Of a stretch of DNA of 64,000 bases, positions 26,539 through 35,308 are shown one piece after another. The position numbers were made by a program, and so were the translations under genes. The DNA is from Calothrix sp. FI2-JRJ7 (GTDB lineage: Bacteria; Cyanobacteriota; Cyanobacteriia; Cyanobacteriales; Nostocaceae). Where the stretch lies: assembly GCA_019359675.1 (NCBI GenBank), contig JAHHGX010000073.1, positions 52,822 to 116,821 of the forward strand. Reading direction: 5' to 3'. The notes beneath the pieces were generated by a model that searched no databases, had not been told where the DNA came from, and saw nothing but the letters and a program-made list of their open reading frames with translations. The first letter of the stretch is position 1. Each line of letters begins with the position of its first letter.

Positions 26539-26976
26539 TTATTGAGGGACTTGTACTAAACTAGCAACCGTTTCGCTTAAACGGTTAAAGTGCTTAGGGT
26601 TAAGTGTCAGCAGTTGATCAACATTTGCTTTTAAAGCTGCTTGTGCAATTAGTGCATCAAAAATTCCCCCTCCTGGGAGATTTAGAGATACCATTTGAGC
26701 TATTGCTGCTTGATAATCTTCAACTAATAATGGAACAAATTCAAAATTTTGCAAATTGGTTGTAAGTTGTCTTTGTGCTAATTGAGGACGAATTGGTGGC
26801 TGAAGCGGTAAACGAGTCATAACAGAGTAAATTTCAGCTAAACTATGGGTAGAGATAACACCCTGAATATCTTGCTGTAATGCTTGATTGAGTCGAAGAA
26901 TACAAGCAGTATGACTTTGATGACTGGTAACAAGTGCAGCGACTATTACAGAACTGTCAAACATCACTTTCATCAA
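26539..26976 (-). CDS. vapC: VapC-type PIN-domain toxin
   Basis: 145 residues with PIN acidic residues in VMFDSSVIVAAL (Asp7), the Glu of SLAEIYSVMTRLP, and Asp in GGGIFDALIAQAA. Expected to be a Mg-dependent RNase. The start overlaps the stop of the antitoxin by 4 bases. The whole pair sits between two copies of a ~213-bp duplication. Confidence 0.92.
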   Translation of the reverse strand: MMKVMFDSSVIVAALVTSHQSHTACILRLNQALQQDIQGVISTHSLAEIYSVMTRLPLQPPIRPQLAQRQLTTNLQNFEFVPLLVEDYQAAIAQMVSLNLPGGGIFDALIAQAALKANVDQLLTLNPKHFNRLSETVASLVQVPQ

Positions 26977-27236
26977 GGCATAAGCTCCTGAATGCGCTCA
27001 GAACGCATATCATCGATAAAATCAACAATATCAAAATTCGAGGGTAGTGGAGCATCAACTACTAAAACCCTACCTTCGTAATAAGTAGCTGGTTCTTCTT
27101 CTGATGGTTCTTGAACTTGCTGATTAAGTCGGTTAATTTTTTCTGCAATACTTTGAAAAATAAACTGCTCTAATGAAATACCTTGAGAGCTTGCCCATCT
27201 CTGAGCTTCTTGTTGGAGATTAGCAGGCAGATTCAT
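26973..27236 (-). CDS. VapB-like antitoxin
   Basis: 87 residues. The N-terminus NLPANLQQEAQRWASSQGISLEQFIFQSIAEKINRLNQQ is a ribbon-helix-helix/HicB-like DNA-binding form; the acidic C-terminus (NFDIVDFIDDMRSERIQELMP) would mask the toxin. Overlap of 4 bases with vapC. An AGGATTTTG ribosome site lies upstream. Confidence 0.88.
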   Translation of the reverse strand: MNLPANLQQEAQRWASSQGISLEQFIFQSIAEKINRLNQQVQEPSEEEPATYYEGRVLVVDAPLPSNFDIVDFIDDMRSERIQELMP

Positions 27237-27333
27237 ATAATCAAAATCCTCCAGAGCGCAACATTCTCATTATATACCGCTTTTATACTGCTAAAACTGA
27301 CTATTGATAGAACGTGATGGTCGCTTACATGCC

Positions 27334-27549
27334 TTACATCGCTGATAATATTCCTGAATCTGAATGACCAACTTCTCTAGGATTTAAAAATGAATAGGTC
27401 AGTTTTTGGCGCCCCAGTTGTATAACGACAGTACCAGGAGCAAACACCCTTATGAATTTGGGTCAGGGCGCCAATGCCAAGTTCAAGTAGTTTTGATTTT
27501 ATATCTTGTGTGGATTTTCCACAGTAGTAATAACGCTTATCCATTATGT
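27334..27549. repeat. ~213-bp direct duplication, right copy
   Basis: It begins with a relic of the helicase 3' end (CATCGCTGATAATATTCCTG...TGAATGACCA) that has no reading frame upstream, then continues as the 3' part of the convergent gene at 27377. Partner of 26258-26471; together they bracket vapBC. Confidence 0.85.
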
Positions 27550-27773
27550 CAACTAAATAAAACCCTTCTTCTCCGCCATTAATAGAAAGAAGTTTTGCAG
27601 CACATGAGCGTAAATTTGTACCAAAAGTAGTAAACAAATCTTCAAGCGACAGTCTTGGCAAATTAAGCGGATTATAAAAAGTTTCGCCTTTAACTTTTAG
27701 GCCATTGTGTGCCGCAGCGTCGAACTACGCGGTAATAAATGGGTGCTGTAATATATGCATCAAAATCAATCAT
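27377..27773 (-). pseudogene. Uncharacterised gene with probable frameshift near its start
   Basis: The frame ending at 27377 contains LPRLSLEDLFTTFGTNLRSCAAKLL...KRYYYCGKSTQDIKSKLL and can be read upstream to about 27725 without an ATG. The ATG at 27773 (MIDFDAYITAPIYYR) is in a different frame that stops after 27 codons. One indel near 27695-27730 would join them to about 130 residues. Only a weak TTG (27661) starts the long part. The family is not recognised. The 3' end is duplicated at 26311-26471. The 241 bases to the next gene show nothing. Confidence 0.55.
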
Positions 27774-28014
27774 AATGCTGTACTCAAAACAGGTTATAAC
27801 TTTACTTTTAAACAAGCATCAATATCTTTAAGATGCTTCGTTCCTCAGCATGACATAAGTCTAGATTTTATCGGTTTATAGCATATTTACTGCTAAATAC
27901 GTTCATTAAGCTTCAGTAGCTGCATAAATACGTCATGTATGACCCTAGATTAACTAATCAACTTTATCCCCGTTTTGGGGAGATGCTGGTACACGTGTTT
28001 AAAAAGGGGAATTT

Positions 28015-28560
28015 ATGAATAGTACAAAAGCTTTAGGCTTAATTTCAGCTACAATGATTTTGACTGCTTTCTCATCTCAACCAACTACAGCGGTTTCGCA
28101 ATCAAAAATACCTAATAGTTTACAAGTACCAACAAAACAACCTATGGTACTCAATGTATTTGCGAAGGGAGTGCAAATCTATGTCTGTAAGGCTTCGGAC
28201 GCAAACAACCAATATAAATGGACTTTAAAAGCGCCAGATGCAGTATTATTTAATTCAAAAACTGGACAGAAACTGGGTACACATTATGCAGGTCCTACTT
28301 GGGAAGCATCGGATGGTAGCAAAGTAGTTGGTAAAGTCAAAAATCTTGTGCAGGCGCCTAATCCCAAAGATATTCCTTGGTTACTGCTGAGTGCTAAATC
28401 TGACATTAAAACTGGCGTATTTAGCAACATTAATTATATCCAACGAGTAGATACAGTCGGAGGTCAGGCGCCCGAAGTCGGTTGCGATTCTTCTCATGTA
28501 GGCAATGAAGTAAGAGTAAATTATAGTGCCAACTATTACTTCTATGGTGCCGCACAATAA
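28015..28560 (+). CDS. Secreted DUF3455 protein
   Basis: 181 residues. Signal peptide ~1-27, then a beta-rich domain with GVQIYVCKASD, ...YKWTLKAPDAVLF, and HYAGPTWEASDGSKVVGKV, which are hallmarks of DUF3455. Two cysteines (in YVCKA and VGCDSS) may pair. Location periplasmic or extracellular; function unknown. A fragment of a second DUF3455 gene follows immediately. Confidence 0.88.
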   Translation: MNSTKALGLISATMILTAFSSQPTTAVSQSKIPNSLQVPTKQPMVLNVFAKGVQIYVCKASDANNQYKWTLKAPDAVLFNSKTGQKLGTHYAGPTWEASDGSKVVGKVKNLVQAPNPKDIPWLLLSAKSDIKTGVFSNINYIQRVDTVGGQAPEVGCDSSHVGNEVRVNYSANYYFYGAAQ

Positions 28561-28571
28561 CCTTATCTGAA

Positions 28572-28644
28572 AAATATTTCTTGGTTATTGCTGAGTGCCA
28601 AATTTCACATAAATAATGGTATATTTAGCAACATCAAGAAATAT
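28572..28644 (+). pseudogene. Fragment of a second DUF3455 gene
   Basis: Right after the intact gene, the DNA reads ISWLLLSAKFHINNGIFSNIK, clearly homologous to IPWLLLSAKSDIKTGVFSNIN of the intact copy. The homology stops where the ABC-transporter segment begins at 28644, so this marks a junction of the acquired segment. Confidence 0.75.
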
Positions 28645-29624
28645 TATGTCTTCTGCGTGATGCGCTGCTGGAAAATCGCGACCATAAGCAGGAATCCACC
28701 TCGGAGGACGAGCTGCCACCACGGGGTAATAGTCCCCTCAAGGTTTACAAGGTTGTACATCATTCCCAGCAGAATTACACCAGCAAGCGTTGGAAACACG
28801 CTTCCCTGCCCCCCTGAGAGAAACGTTCCTCCCATAACGGTTGCAGCTATGGCATCCGTTTCCCAACCAAAGGCGGCTACAGGCTGACCCGCCCCTAGAC
28901 GACCTGCGAGAATCACACCAGCAAGCCCTGAAAGCAGACCGCTTATTGTGTAGGTTGCAAGCTTTACTCGGTTTGGGTTTACGCCCATAAGTCGGGAGGC
29001 TTCCTCGTTGTCACCAACAGCGAACATGTGCAACCCTAATTGGCTTCTATGTAGCATAAACCAGGCTGCGAAATACAGGAGTGCAACTATAAGCACGGGA
29101 ACAGGGATGGGACCAATAAATCCCCTGCCCAGCCAAACAAGTCCTGATGCTGTCTCGGATACGGCTATCGACTTCTCCTCAGTAATGCTCAATGCTAACC
29201 CACGCGCTGCTGAAGCGGTAAATAACGTCACAACGAATGGCTGAATCCTTGCACGAGACACAAGAAGACCATTTACTAAACCAAATAAGGTGGCGCTTGT
29301 AATGCCACCAATAATTGCCACGAAGCTTCCTTGTCCGGCGAGCATTGCTGCAACAACACCTCCTAGAGCAACGAGGGCGCCTACAGACAGATCAATTCCC
29401 CCGCTCAAAATCACGATGGTCATGCCCAGTGCCACTAGAGCGAGCATACTGTTTTGCCGCATGATGTTCATGACGTTAAGAGGCGTCAGGAAGGTTTCAT
29501 AACGAAACGATGCAAAAATAGCCAAACCAAAAAGCAAAAGCAGCACGCCCTGCTTTGTAAGGAACTTCGCTCCGTGTAAGGAAAGGCGCCTTGAAGCAAG
29601 TGCAAGAAACCTTGTGGCAGCCAT
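28644..29624 (-). CDS. yjfF: Sugar ABC transporter permease, YjfF-like
   Basis: 326 residues with 8-10 helices and the RbsC-family signatures MTIVILSGGIDLSVGALVALGG and GGTFLSGGQGSVFPTLAGVI. Last gene of a ytfQRT-yjfF-type operon for galactofuranose uptake. It starts 6 bases after the previous permease. The GC content and codon choice are visibly higher in GC than the flanking cyanobacterial genes, suggesting transfer. Complete to the stop. Confidence 0.88.
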   Translation of the reverse strand: MAATRFLALASRRLSLHGAKFLTKQGVLLLLFGLAIFASFRYETFLTPLNVMNIMRQNSMLALVALGMTIVILSGGIDLSVGALVALGGVVAAMLAGQGSFVAIIGGITSATLFGLVNGLLVSRARIQPFVVTLFTASAARGLALSITEEKSIAVSETASGLVWLGRGFIGPIPVPVLIVALLYFAAWFMLHRSQLGLHMFAVGDNEEASRLMGVNPNRVKLATYTISGLLSGLAGVILAGRLGAGQPVAAFGWETDAIAATVMGGTFLSGGQGSVFPTLAGVILLGMMYNLVNLEGTITPWWQLVLRGGFLLMVAIFQQRITQKT

Positions 29625-29630
29625 AAAACC

Positions 29631-30578
29631 TTAAACCTCCCTAGAACGTTGGAGAAAAACGGCGAAAAGAATTATTACGGATTTCAAAACCAATGACCAA
29701 GTAAACGGGATGAGGAGCATGTTGAAACTTGTGGAGATTACCTGCATGATCAAGGCGCCCACAACAGTTCCAAGCACATTCGCACGACCACCAGAGAAGG
29801 GCGTGCCACCAACAACAACGGCTGCAATGGCATCGAATTCCGCGTTGACACCAATCTTGCTGGGGTCGCCCATGCTGAGTCTCGCCGTTTCAATAAGCCC
29901 AGCCAGTCCGGCGAGCAGGGCGCTAATTATATAGACAATGTATTTCACACGAAAAGCGCGGATGCCCGCAAGCCTTGCTGCCGCTTCGTTGCCGCCGACT
30001 GCAACGATATGGCGCCCAAAAAGCGTAAAGCGGATACAGAAGATAGCTGCCGCAATGACAATAAGGGCAACTACAACCTGAATTGGGATGGCACCGAGAT
30101 AGCCTTTTCCAATCGCTTCAAATGTGGGGTTGGCAAAGGGAACAAGTTGACCATCCCCAATAACCTGAGCTATCCCACGCCACATAATGAGAGCCGCCAG
30201 GGTGGCAATCAAAGGTTCAAGTGAGAGACGTGAGATGAGAAAGCCGTTGAGAAGTCCAATCAATAAGGCGCTTGCCAAAGCAACTGGGATAGCAATAAAA
30301 ATCCCGTGCTTAATAAGCAATGCCACAATGACTGAAACCAATGCCATAGTGGAGCCAACAGTGAGGTCGATGCCACGTGAGGCAATAACAAATGTCATCC
30401 CGACGGCAATGATCATCGTCGTAGACACTTGGAGCAACATATTCAGGGTGTTACTAACTGTAGCGAAACGCGGAGTAAAGATGGCGTTTGCAACATACAA
30501 AATAAGGAGTGCCGCAGGGGCGCCGTTATTTGGGTTCCATAGGGTTCTCCAACCCAAAGCGCGCTTCTTGGTATTCAT
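29631..30578 (-). CDS. ytfT: Sugar ABC transporter permease, YtfT-like
   Basis: 315 residues, polytopic. It carries GMTFVIASRGIDLTVGSTMAL and GGTPFSGGRANVLGTVVGALIMQ, characteristic of RbsC/YtfT permeases. The start overlaps the end of the ATPase gene by 4 bases. It pairs with the YjfF-like permease to form a heterodimeric channel, as in E. coli YtfT-YjfF. Confidence 0.9.
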   Translation of the reverse strand: MNTKKRALGWRTLWNPNNGAPAALLILYVANAIFTPRFATVSNTLNMLLQVSTTMIIAVGMTFVIASRGIDLTVGSTMALVSVIVALLIKHGIFIAIPVALASALLIGLLNGFLISRLSLEPLIATLAALIMWRGIAQVIGDGQLVPFANPTFEAIGKGYLGAIPIQVVVALIVIAAAIFCIRFTLFGRHIVAVGGNEAAARLAGIRAFRVKYIVYIISALLAGLAGLIETARLSMGDPSKIGVNAEFDAIAAVVVGGTPFSGGRANVLGTVVGALIMQVISTSFNMLLIPFTWSLVLKSVIILFAVFLQRSREV

Positions 30579-32104
30579 GGCTCAACCGTTCCTTCTGCCA
30601 TAGCGTGCAAAATTGTCTTTATGTTCTTCTGCTCGCCACTTAGTTGGGCAACTGACCGCCCGTCACGCAAGACGACGACACGCTGTGAGCCTTCAACAAG
30701 CTCTTCCACTTCTGATGAAATCATCAGAACCCCAAGACCTTGCTTTGCTAGTTCGGCGATGAGCCGCTGTATCTCACCCTTTGCACCAACGTCAATACCG
30801 CGAGTCGGTTCGTCGAGGAGAAGAAGTTTCGTATTCTTACACAGCCATCGCGCGAGAAGGACTTTCTGCTGATTGCCACCCGAAAGTTCGTGGATTTTCT
30901 GTTCGGCACTAGCTGCCTTGATGCCAAGACGCTGCATGAAACGGGTAACAAGTTCGTTCTGTCGTTTCCTGTCAACGATGCCCCATCGCGTTAGGGCTGG
31001 TAAAGCGGCGAGAGTGAGGTTTTCGCGCACCGAAAGCTCAGGAATAATGCCGTCCGCTTTGCGATCTTCTGAGAGGAAAGCCATCCCCACGTTGATAGCG
31101 TCATGAGGATCACGTAGGGAGAGAAGTTTACCTTCGAGTTTTACGGTTCCGCCGTCAAGTAGTTCAGCCCCAAATAAAGCGCGCGCCGTTTCGCTGCGAC
31201 CAGAGCCAAGCAAACCCGCAAGCCCAACTATTTCACCATGCCGCACTTCAATAAAGATACCTGAGAGGCGATTCTGATATTTGAGAGCTTCCGCCTGTAG
31301 CAGCATTGCTCCCCCTGCTGCGTTTTGCGGTTCTGTTGCGAATGCCGTGACTCCTTTGCTCACTTCCCTTGGCTTGCGGCCCAGCATATGACAGACAAGA
31401 TCGAGGCGATTGAGTGTGGTCAGTGACTGCGTTATAATGTGGCGCCCATCACGCAGGACTGTCACACGATCACACACGGCGTAAAGTTCTTCAAAACGGT
31501 GGCTGACGTAAATAATGGATGTTCCTTCCGATTTTAGTCTACGCATAACGTCAAAAAGAACAGAGACCTCGCTTGGAGTAAGCGAACTCGTGGGTTCATC
31601 GAGGATAAGTACCCGCGCGTGTGTAGATATGGCGCGCGCGATAGCCACCATCTGGCGATGGGCAATATTGAGCGAACCAACCACCGAGCGCGGGTCGATA
31701 TGCAACCCAAGACGTGCCAATATCTCGCCCGCTTCAGTGTTCATGCGTCGTTTGTCAATAATGCCGAAGCGATGCGGCTCCCTGCCAAGAAAAATATTCT
31801 CAGCAACAGTTCGGAAACCCACGAGATTAATCTCCTGGTATACGGCTACGATGCCTACCGTCTGGGCTTCGTTCGGGTTCTGAAACGCAACGCGACCCAT
31901 CGCGTACTCTATAACACCCGAATCCCGCCGATACGCTCCCGTCAGAATTTTAATAAGCGTCGATTTGCCGGCGCCGTTCTCGCCAACCAGCGCATGAATC
32001 TCGCCTGCCAAGAGTTCAAAATTAACCCCCTGGAGCGCTGGCACGCCAGAAAAACTTTTCTTTATGTCCATCATCTGTAGGACAGTTTGAGTCGCCTGAT
32101 TCAT
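30575..32104 (-). CDS. ytfR: Sugar ABC transporter ATPase (double NBD), YtfR-like
   Basis: 509 residues with two nucleotide-binding domains. The first has Walker A GENGAGKSTLIK (~39-50), an LNIAHRQMVAIARA signature region and LILDEPTSSL. The second lacks a canonical Walker A (GLLGSGRSETARALF) but has LSGGNQQKVLLARWL and LLLLDEPTRGIDVGAKGEI. That asymmetry is normal for RbsA/MglA/YtfR. It is separated from its binding-protein gene by 2.1 kb of unrelated DNA. Confidence 0.93.
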   Translation of the reverse strand: MNQATQTVLQMMDIKKSFSGVPALQGVNFELLAGEIHALVGENGAGKSTLIKILTGAYRRDSGVIEYAMGRVAFQNPNEAQTVGIVAVYQEINLVGFRTVAENIFLGREPHRFGIIDKRRMNTEAGEILARLGLHIDPRSVVGSLNIAHRQMVAIARAISTHARVLILDEPTSSLTPSEVSVLFDVMRRLKSEGTSIIYVSHRFEELYAVCDRVTVLRDGRHIITQSLTTLNRLDLVCHMLGRKPREVSKGVTAFATEPQNAAGGAMLLQAEALKYQNRLSGIFIEVRHGEIVGLAGLLGSGRSETARALFGAELLDGGTVKLEGKLLSLRDPHDAINVGMAFLSEDRKADGIIPELSVRENLTLAALPALTRWGIVDRKRQNELVTRFMQRLGIKAASAEQKIHELSGGNQQKVLLARWLCKNTKLLLLDEPTRGIDVGAKGEIQRLIAELAKQGLGVLMISSEVEELVEGSQRVVVLRDGRSVAQLSGEQKNIKTILHAMAEGTVEP

Positions 32105-32477
32105 CAGAGCTACCTATACTAGAAATCCTTCATGCCACTTTTCTCGTCAACATCTTTATTTATCTATATTAGAATAGAAACTACCTATTGGTTCGTATCA
32201 TTAATTTTGGCGGGTTAACGTAGCATAGGGGTTCCACCTGTGCTAAAGCTGTATAAAAATTACGCTAGTTATACAAATTAATTCTATAAAATAGCGTCTT
32301 TTTTGCGCTAAACACGTAATTAATAAAAAAACAAGTAGTAATATTTACGTTAATCTTATCGTGTGAAAATATAGCTTCGGTAATAAGTATTTTCGTTACC
32401 TATTATCCCCTTTCTCACCTCTAGATGTAACATTCCACCCACTACCACCCACATGAAATCCATTAGGCGCCCAAATT
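32105..32477. other. AT-rich non-coding interval before ytfR
   Basis: No gene seen. The composition switches back to AT-rich at the start of ytfR. This is one edge of the segment that splits the transporter operon. Confidence 0.5.
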
Positions 32478-33107
32478 TTACCGTGGCAAAGCCGAATCAA
32501 AAATCTGTTGCGCGGTAAGGTTAATGTCGGGGAATAGGGGAGAGATGATTAAGTCATTGCCTCGGTACATTTTCTTTCTGTATTCCCCGTCAATTAGTTC
32601 GCATACAAAGATAGTGGGTTGCTTGGGGTCGCCTATAAATTCCCGACTTCCCAATGCGGCATAATCTACAATCCAGTATTCAGGAATGCCCATAATTTCA
32701 TAGTCAGCAAACTTTTTGTGGTAATCGTCGCGCCAGTTGGTACTTACAACTTCAATCACAAACGGTACAGATGCACCATCCATAACGGTTGATTCTTTTT
32801 TCCATAAAGGCTCATTTACCAGATTGTCGCGGTTTATTAACAAAACGTCAGGTGAGTAACCTGATGAACTTTCGGGTGGCTTAACGAGTGCAGTTTTAGG
32901 GATGATGTACGGAAGATTTAATTTATAAAATTCTATAGTCACCCTAGTAGCTAAAAAGCCCGTAACATCCTCATGCTCCCCTACTGGCTGCGCCATTTCA
33001 ACAATCACTCCATCGTGTAATTCGTAACGTACCCCTTCAGGACGCCATGCGGTAAATTCTTCAAAGGTTACTAATTTAGGTGAGGCTTGAGTCATAAGAC
33101 TTACCAA
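32478..33107 (-). CDS. Uma2-family endonuclease-like protein
   Basis: 209 residues (or 205 from ATG 33095). Uma2/DUF820 restriction-endonuclease-like fold: VTFEEFTAWRPEGVRYELHDGVIVEM, then YSPDVLLINRDN (PD), and VPFVIEVVSTNWRDDYHKKFADYEIMGIPEYWIVD (E-x-V-S...K). Such proteins are numerous in cyanobacteria and of unknown role. It lies in the 2.1 kb that splits ytfQ from ytfR. Confidence 0.88.
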   Translation of the reverse strand: MVSLMTQASPKLVTFEEFTAWRPEGVRYELHDGVIVEMAQPVGEHEDVTGFLATRVTIEFYKLNLPYIIPKTALVKPPESSSGYSPDVLLINRDNLVNEPLWKKESTVMDGASVPFVIEVVSTNWRDDYHKKFADYEIMGIPEYWIVDYAALGSREFIGDPKQPTIFVCELIDGEYRKKMYRGNDLIISPLFPDINLTAQQIFDSALPR

Positions 33108-33173
33108 TAATAATTACTTTTTGGATTTATAATTTTATTTATTTTCCCTTAACGACGTGGTTCGGTTCGATTT

Positions 33174-33428
33174 TTATCTTGGCGTTTGGTCAGTAAATTT
33201 AAGGTAATTAAGCTCAGTAAAGCCTACTTCTGCATGTTTTTTGATAGGATAAACGTGCCCACTTCCCCCAAGTAGAAATTGTCCGTTTAACTCTTGAGTA
33301 ATTTTAAATAATTGCCTAAGTTGGTGGCGTGTTTTTTCCTCAGCTATAAGTTGCTCTGAGCGCATCGAAATCTCTTTTTGCTGAGATAATGGCAACTGTT
33401 GTATTTTTTCTCTCAACGATATACCCAT
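33174..33428 (-). pseudogene. HigA-type antitoxin remnant
   Basis: From ATG 33428 the frame starts ISLREKIQQLPLSQQKEISMRSEQLIAEEKTRHQLRQLFKITQ, which is the N-terminal part of XRE-type HigA antitoxins (…LRELRQARKLTQ). The helix-turn-helix that should follow is missing and replaced by unrelated residues. Decayed partner of the higB remnant. Confidence 0.65.
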
Positions 33429-33429
33429 A

Positions 33430-33607
33430 TTTATCCCTAATATTGGAAAATTGCGAACCGTTAAGCGTATCGGCATGTGGTCTTTTAAGCATGGAACCAA
33501 ACTGTTAAACGCAATGTTGCCTTGGCAGCCAATTCGGTTTGTACAGCTTGTGGTAAAGCGTCAAACTCAGGAACAAAATCCTCATGAAATTCAACAGCCC
33601 ACACCAT
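33430..33607 (-). pseudogene. HigB-type toxin remnant, frameshifted
   Basis: From ATG 33607: VWAVEFHEDFVPEFDALPQ and AVQTELAAKA, then a frameshift, and in another frame FGSMLKRPHADTLNGSQFSN. These are consecutive pieces of the phage-derived Gp49/HigB toxin family; the C-terminal catalytic half is missing. It is followed on the same strand by the HigA remnant. Confidence 0.75.
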
Positions 33608-33691
33608 TTAATCATACTTTCTTCAAACATACGTTTACAAGAGTATCTCAATTATTCGCCAAACTCCCAAACCTATCCCGGTGAGTAGTCG

Positions 33692-33945
33692 TTAAATTGA
33701 GAGCCAACGGCGAAGATTACCGCGCTTGATTTTCATAACGGCGCCTGATTTAGTACGAACAGTTATTTTTCGTTTTTGACTTCCAGCTTCCCAAATTTTC
33801 ACACGTTCACCGTTATAGTCTGCGTCGCGGTTTAAACCTGGGCACCAAACAGAATTTGCAGCATTTTTAATATGGCCTATTTGCTTAGGGGTGCAGTTGC
33901 GCCATTTAAATTGATTGCGCCGCCGATATTTTTGTAAACCATTGG
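33692..33945 (-). pseudogene. Start-less small coding fragment
   Basis: A frame with no Met start reads YRRRNQFKWRNCTPKQIG, WCPGLNRDADYNGERVKIWE and RKITVRTKSGAVMKIKRGNL before a stop at 33692-33694. It looks like real protein (a small basic, possibly KOW/SH3-like beta domain) that lost its 5' end. Family not recognised. The rest of 33946-34213 shows nothing coding. Confidence 0.35.
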
Positions 33946-34213
33946 TTTACAGATGGTGCCATGCAACACAAGTGTGACTCTGGAACAAATTTACATTTAG
34001 AACCGCAGAGTACGAGGTGCCTTTAAGAGCTATACAATTATTTATATTTGTATGATAGTATTTATGTTCTAGTAAATAATAGTGGTGGAAAATGCTTTTA
34101 CCCACATCCAGATAATGTTTTACTGGGGGATATAGCAAACAAACCCCAGTAAAAAACAAGATACAAATCATAACCACCAGTAAAAACAGCCCCAGTAATT
34201 GAAATAAACAGCA

Positions 34214-35215
34214 CTAGTATGCTTCATGCACAAAATCCTTAGCGTTGCTGATGTCGAAAAGTCTATCCTTGAGAATGATTCTAGGAGGAATTTTTTCGCT
34301 AGCAAAATACTTCTCCATCGTGGCGAAAGCAAGTGGACCAAAACGCGGGTTTGACTCAACACTCACCCCTAGTTCCCTGCGAATAATTGCCTCAAGCGCG
34401 GTTTTCTGACCGTCAATTGAACCGACCATTACATCTACGCCTGGTTTCATGCCCGCTGACTTGAGAGCCTGAATGGCGCCTAATGCCATTTCGTCGTTAT
34501 GAGCATACACTGCGGTGATGTCGGAACCTTTAGCCTGGATAATGTTTTCCATTACGCGCTGGGCTTGTGCCCGCGAAAAATCAGCCGTTTGCGTAGCGAT
34601 GATCTTCATATTGGGATAACTGCTGATAGCATCGCGAAACCCCTTAGCTCGATCTATTGCCACCGATGACCCCGCCGTTCCGGTGAGTTGCACAATTGAT
34701 GCCTTGCCACCAGTCGCTTCGGCCAGCCAAGAGCCAACGCGGCGCCCTTGCGCTCGGAAATCTGACCCTAGAAAGCTAACAAAGTGTTCACCTGGTTTTC
34801 CCGCAGCTTCACGATCAATAAGAAACACTGGTATATTTGCCGCCCTCGCCGCTTCAAGAGCAGGTGTAAGACCCTCATACTCGCGTGGCACTAGGAATAT
34901 AGCATCAACTTGCCGTGCGATTAAATCCTCAATGTCAGAGAACTGCTTTGACGTTTGCCCCTGAGCGTCCGTCATTAAGAAATCATAAGTTTTCTTACGC
35001 TTGGCAGCTTCGGACTTAATACTATTCGTTTCGGCAACGCGCCAAGAGCCGATATTCTCCGTCTGCGAAAATCCGATAATCTTTTTCGTTTTCTCGCGCA
35101 CGCAACCGGACAGCGACAAAGCGGCAACGGTAATCGCAACGTAGGCGCCAAATACCAAGAACCTTGATATATAGACTCGGACACAATCGCATCCAAAACA
35201 GGTTTGATTCTTCAT
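34214..35215 (-). CDS. ytfQ: Galactofuranose-type sugar-binding lipoprotein, YtfQ-like
   Basis: 333 residues. Signal segment ~20-37 with lipobox LSLSGC (lipidated Cys ~38). The mature part aligns with YtfQ: IGFSQTENIGSWRVAETN, QVDAIFLVPREYEG, GTAGSSVAIDRAKGF, VYAHNDEMALGAIQALK, GSIDGQKTALEA. Peripla_BP_4 fold that delivers the sugar to the YtfRT-YjfF channel. In E. coli ytfQ directly precedes ytfR; here 2.1 kb with Uma2 and decayed higBA intervenes on the same strand. GC-rich relative to its flanks, like ytfRT. Confidence 0.92.
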   Translation of the reverse strand: MKNQTCFGCDCVRVYISRFLVFGAYVAITVAALSLSGCVREKTKKIIGFSQTENIGSWRVAETNSIKSEAAKRKKTYDFLMTDAQGQTSKQFSDIEDLIARQVDAIFLVPREYEGLTPALEAARAANIPVFLIDREAAGKPGEHFVSFLGSDFRAQGRRVGSWLAEATGGKASIVQLTGTAGSSVAIDRAKGFRDAISSYPNMKIIATQTADFSRAQAQRVMENIIQAKGSDITAVYAHNDEMALGAIQALKSAGMKPGVDVMVGSIDGQKTALEAIIRRELGVSVESNPRFGPLAFATMEKYFASEKIPPRIILKDRLFDISNAKDFVHEAY

Positions 35216-35308
35216 AGCCGGAACAAGACTAAAGATTAAGAACTTTTATAAAATATACTTTTAACGTGGAAATATAAGTGCCATTTTTGGGGATAATATT
35301 TATTATAC

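Noticed and set aside
28588..28887. Plus-strand 99-residue ORF at the ytf boundary
   Set aside because: It only joins the DUF3455 fragment to an antisense frame of yjfF.
33947..34177. 76-residue minus-strand ORF
   Set aside because: Composition and residues look random, no ribosome site, and it lies in a region of gene remnants.
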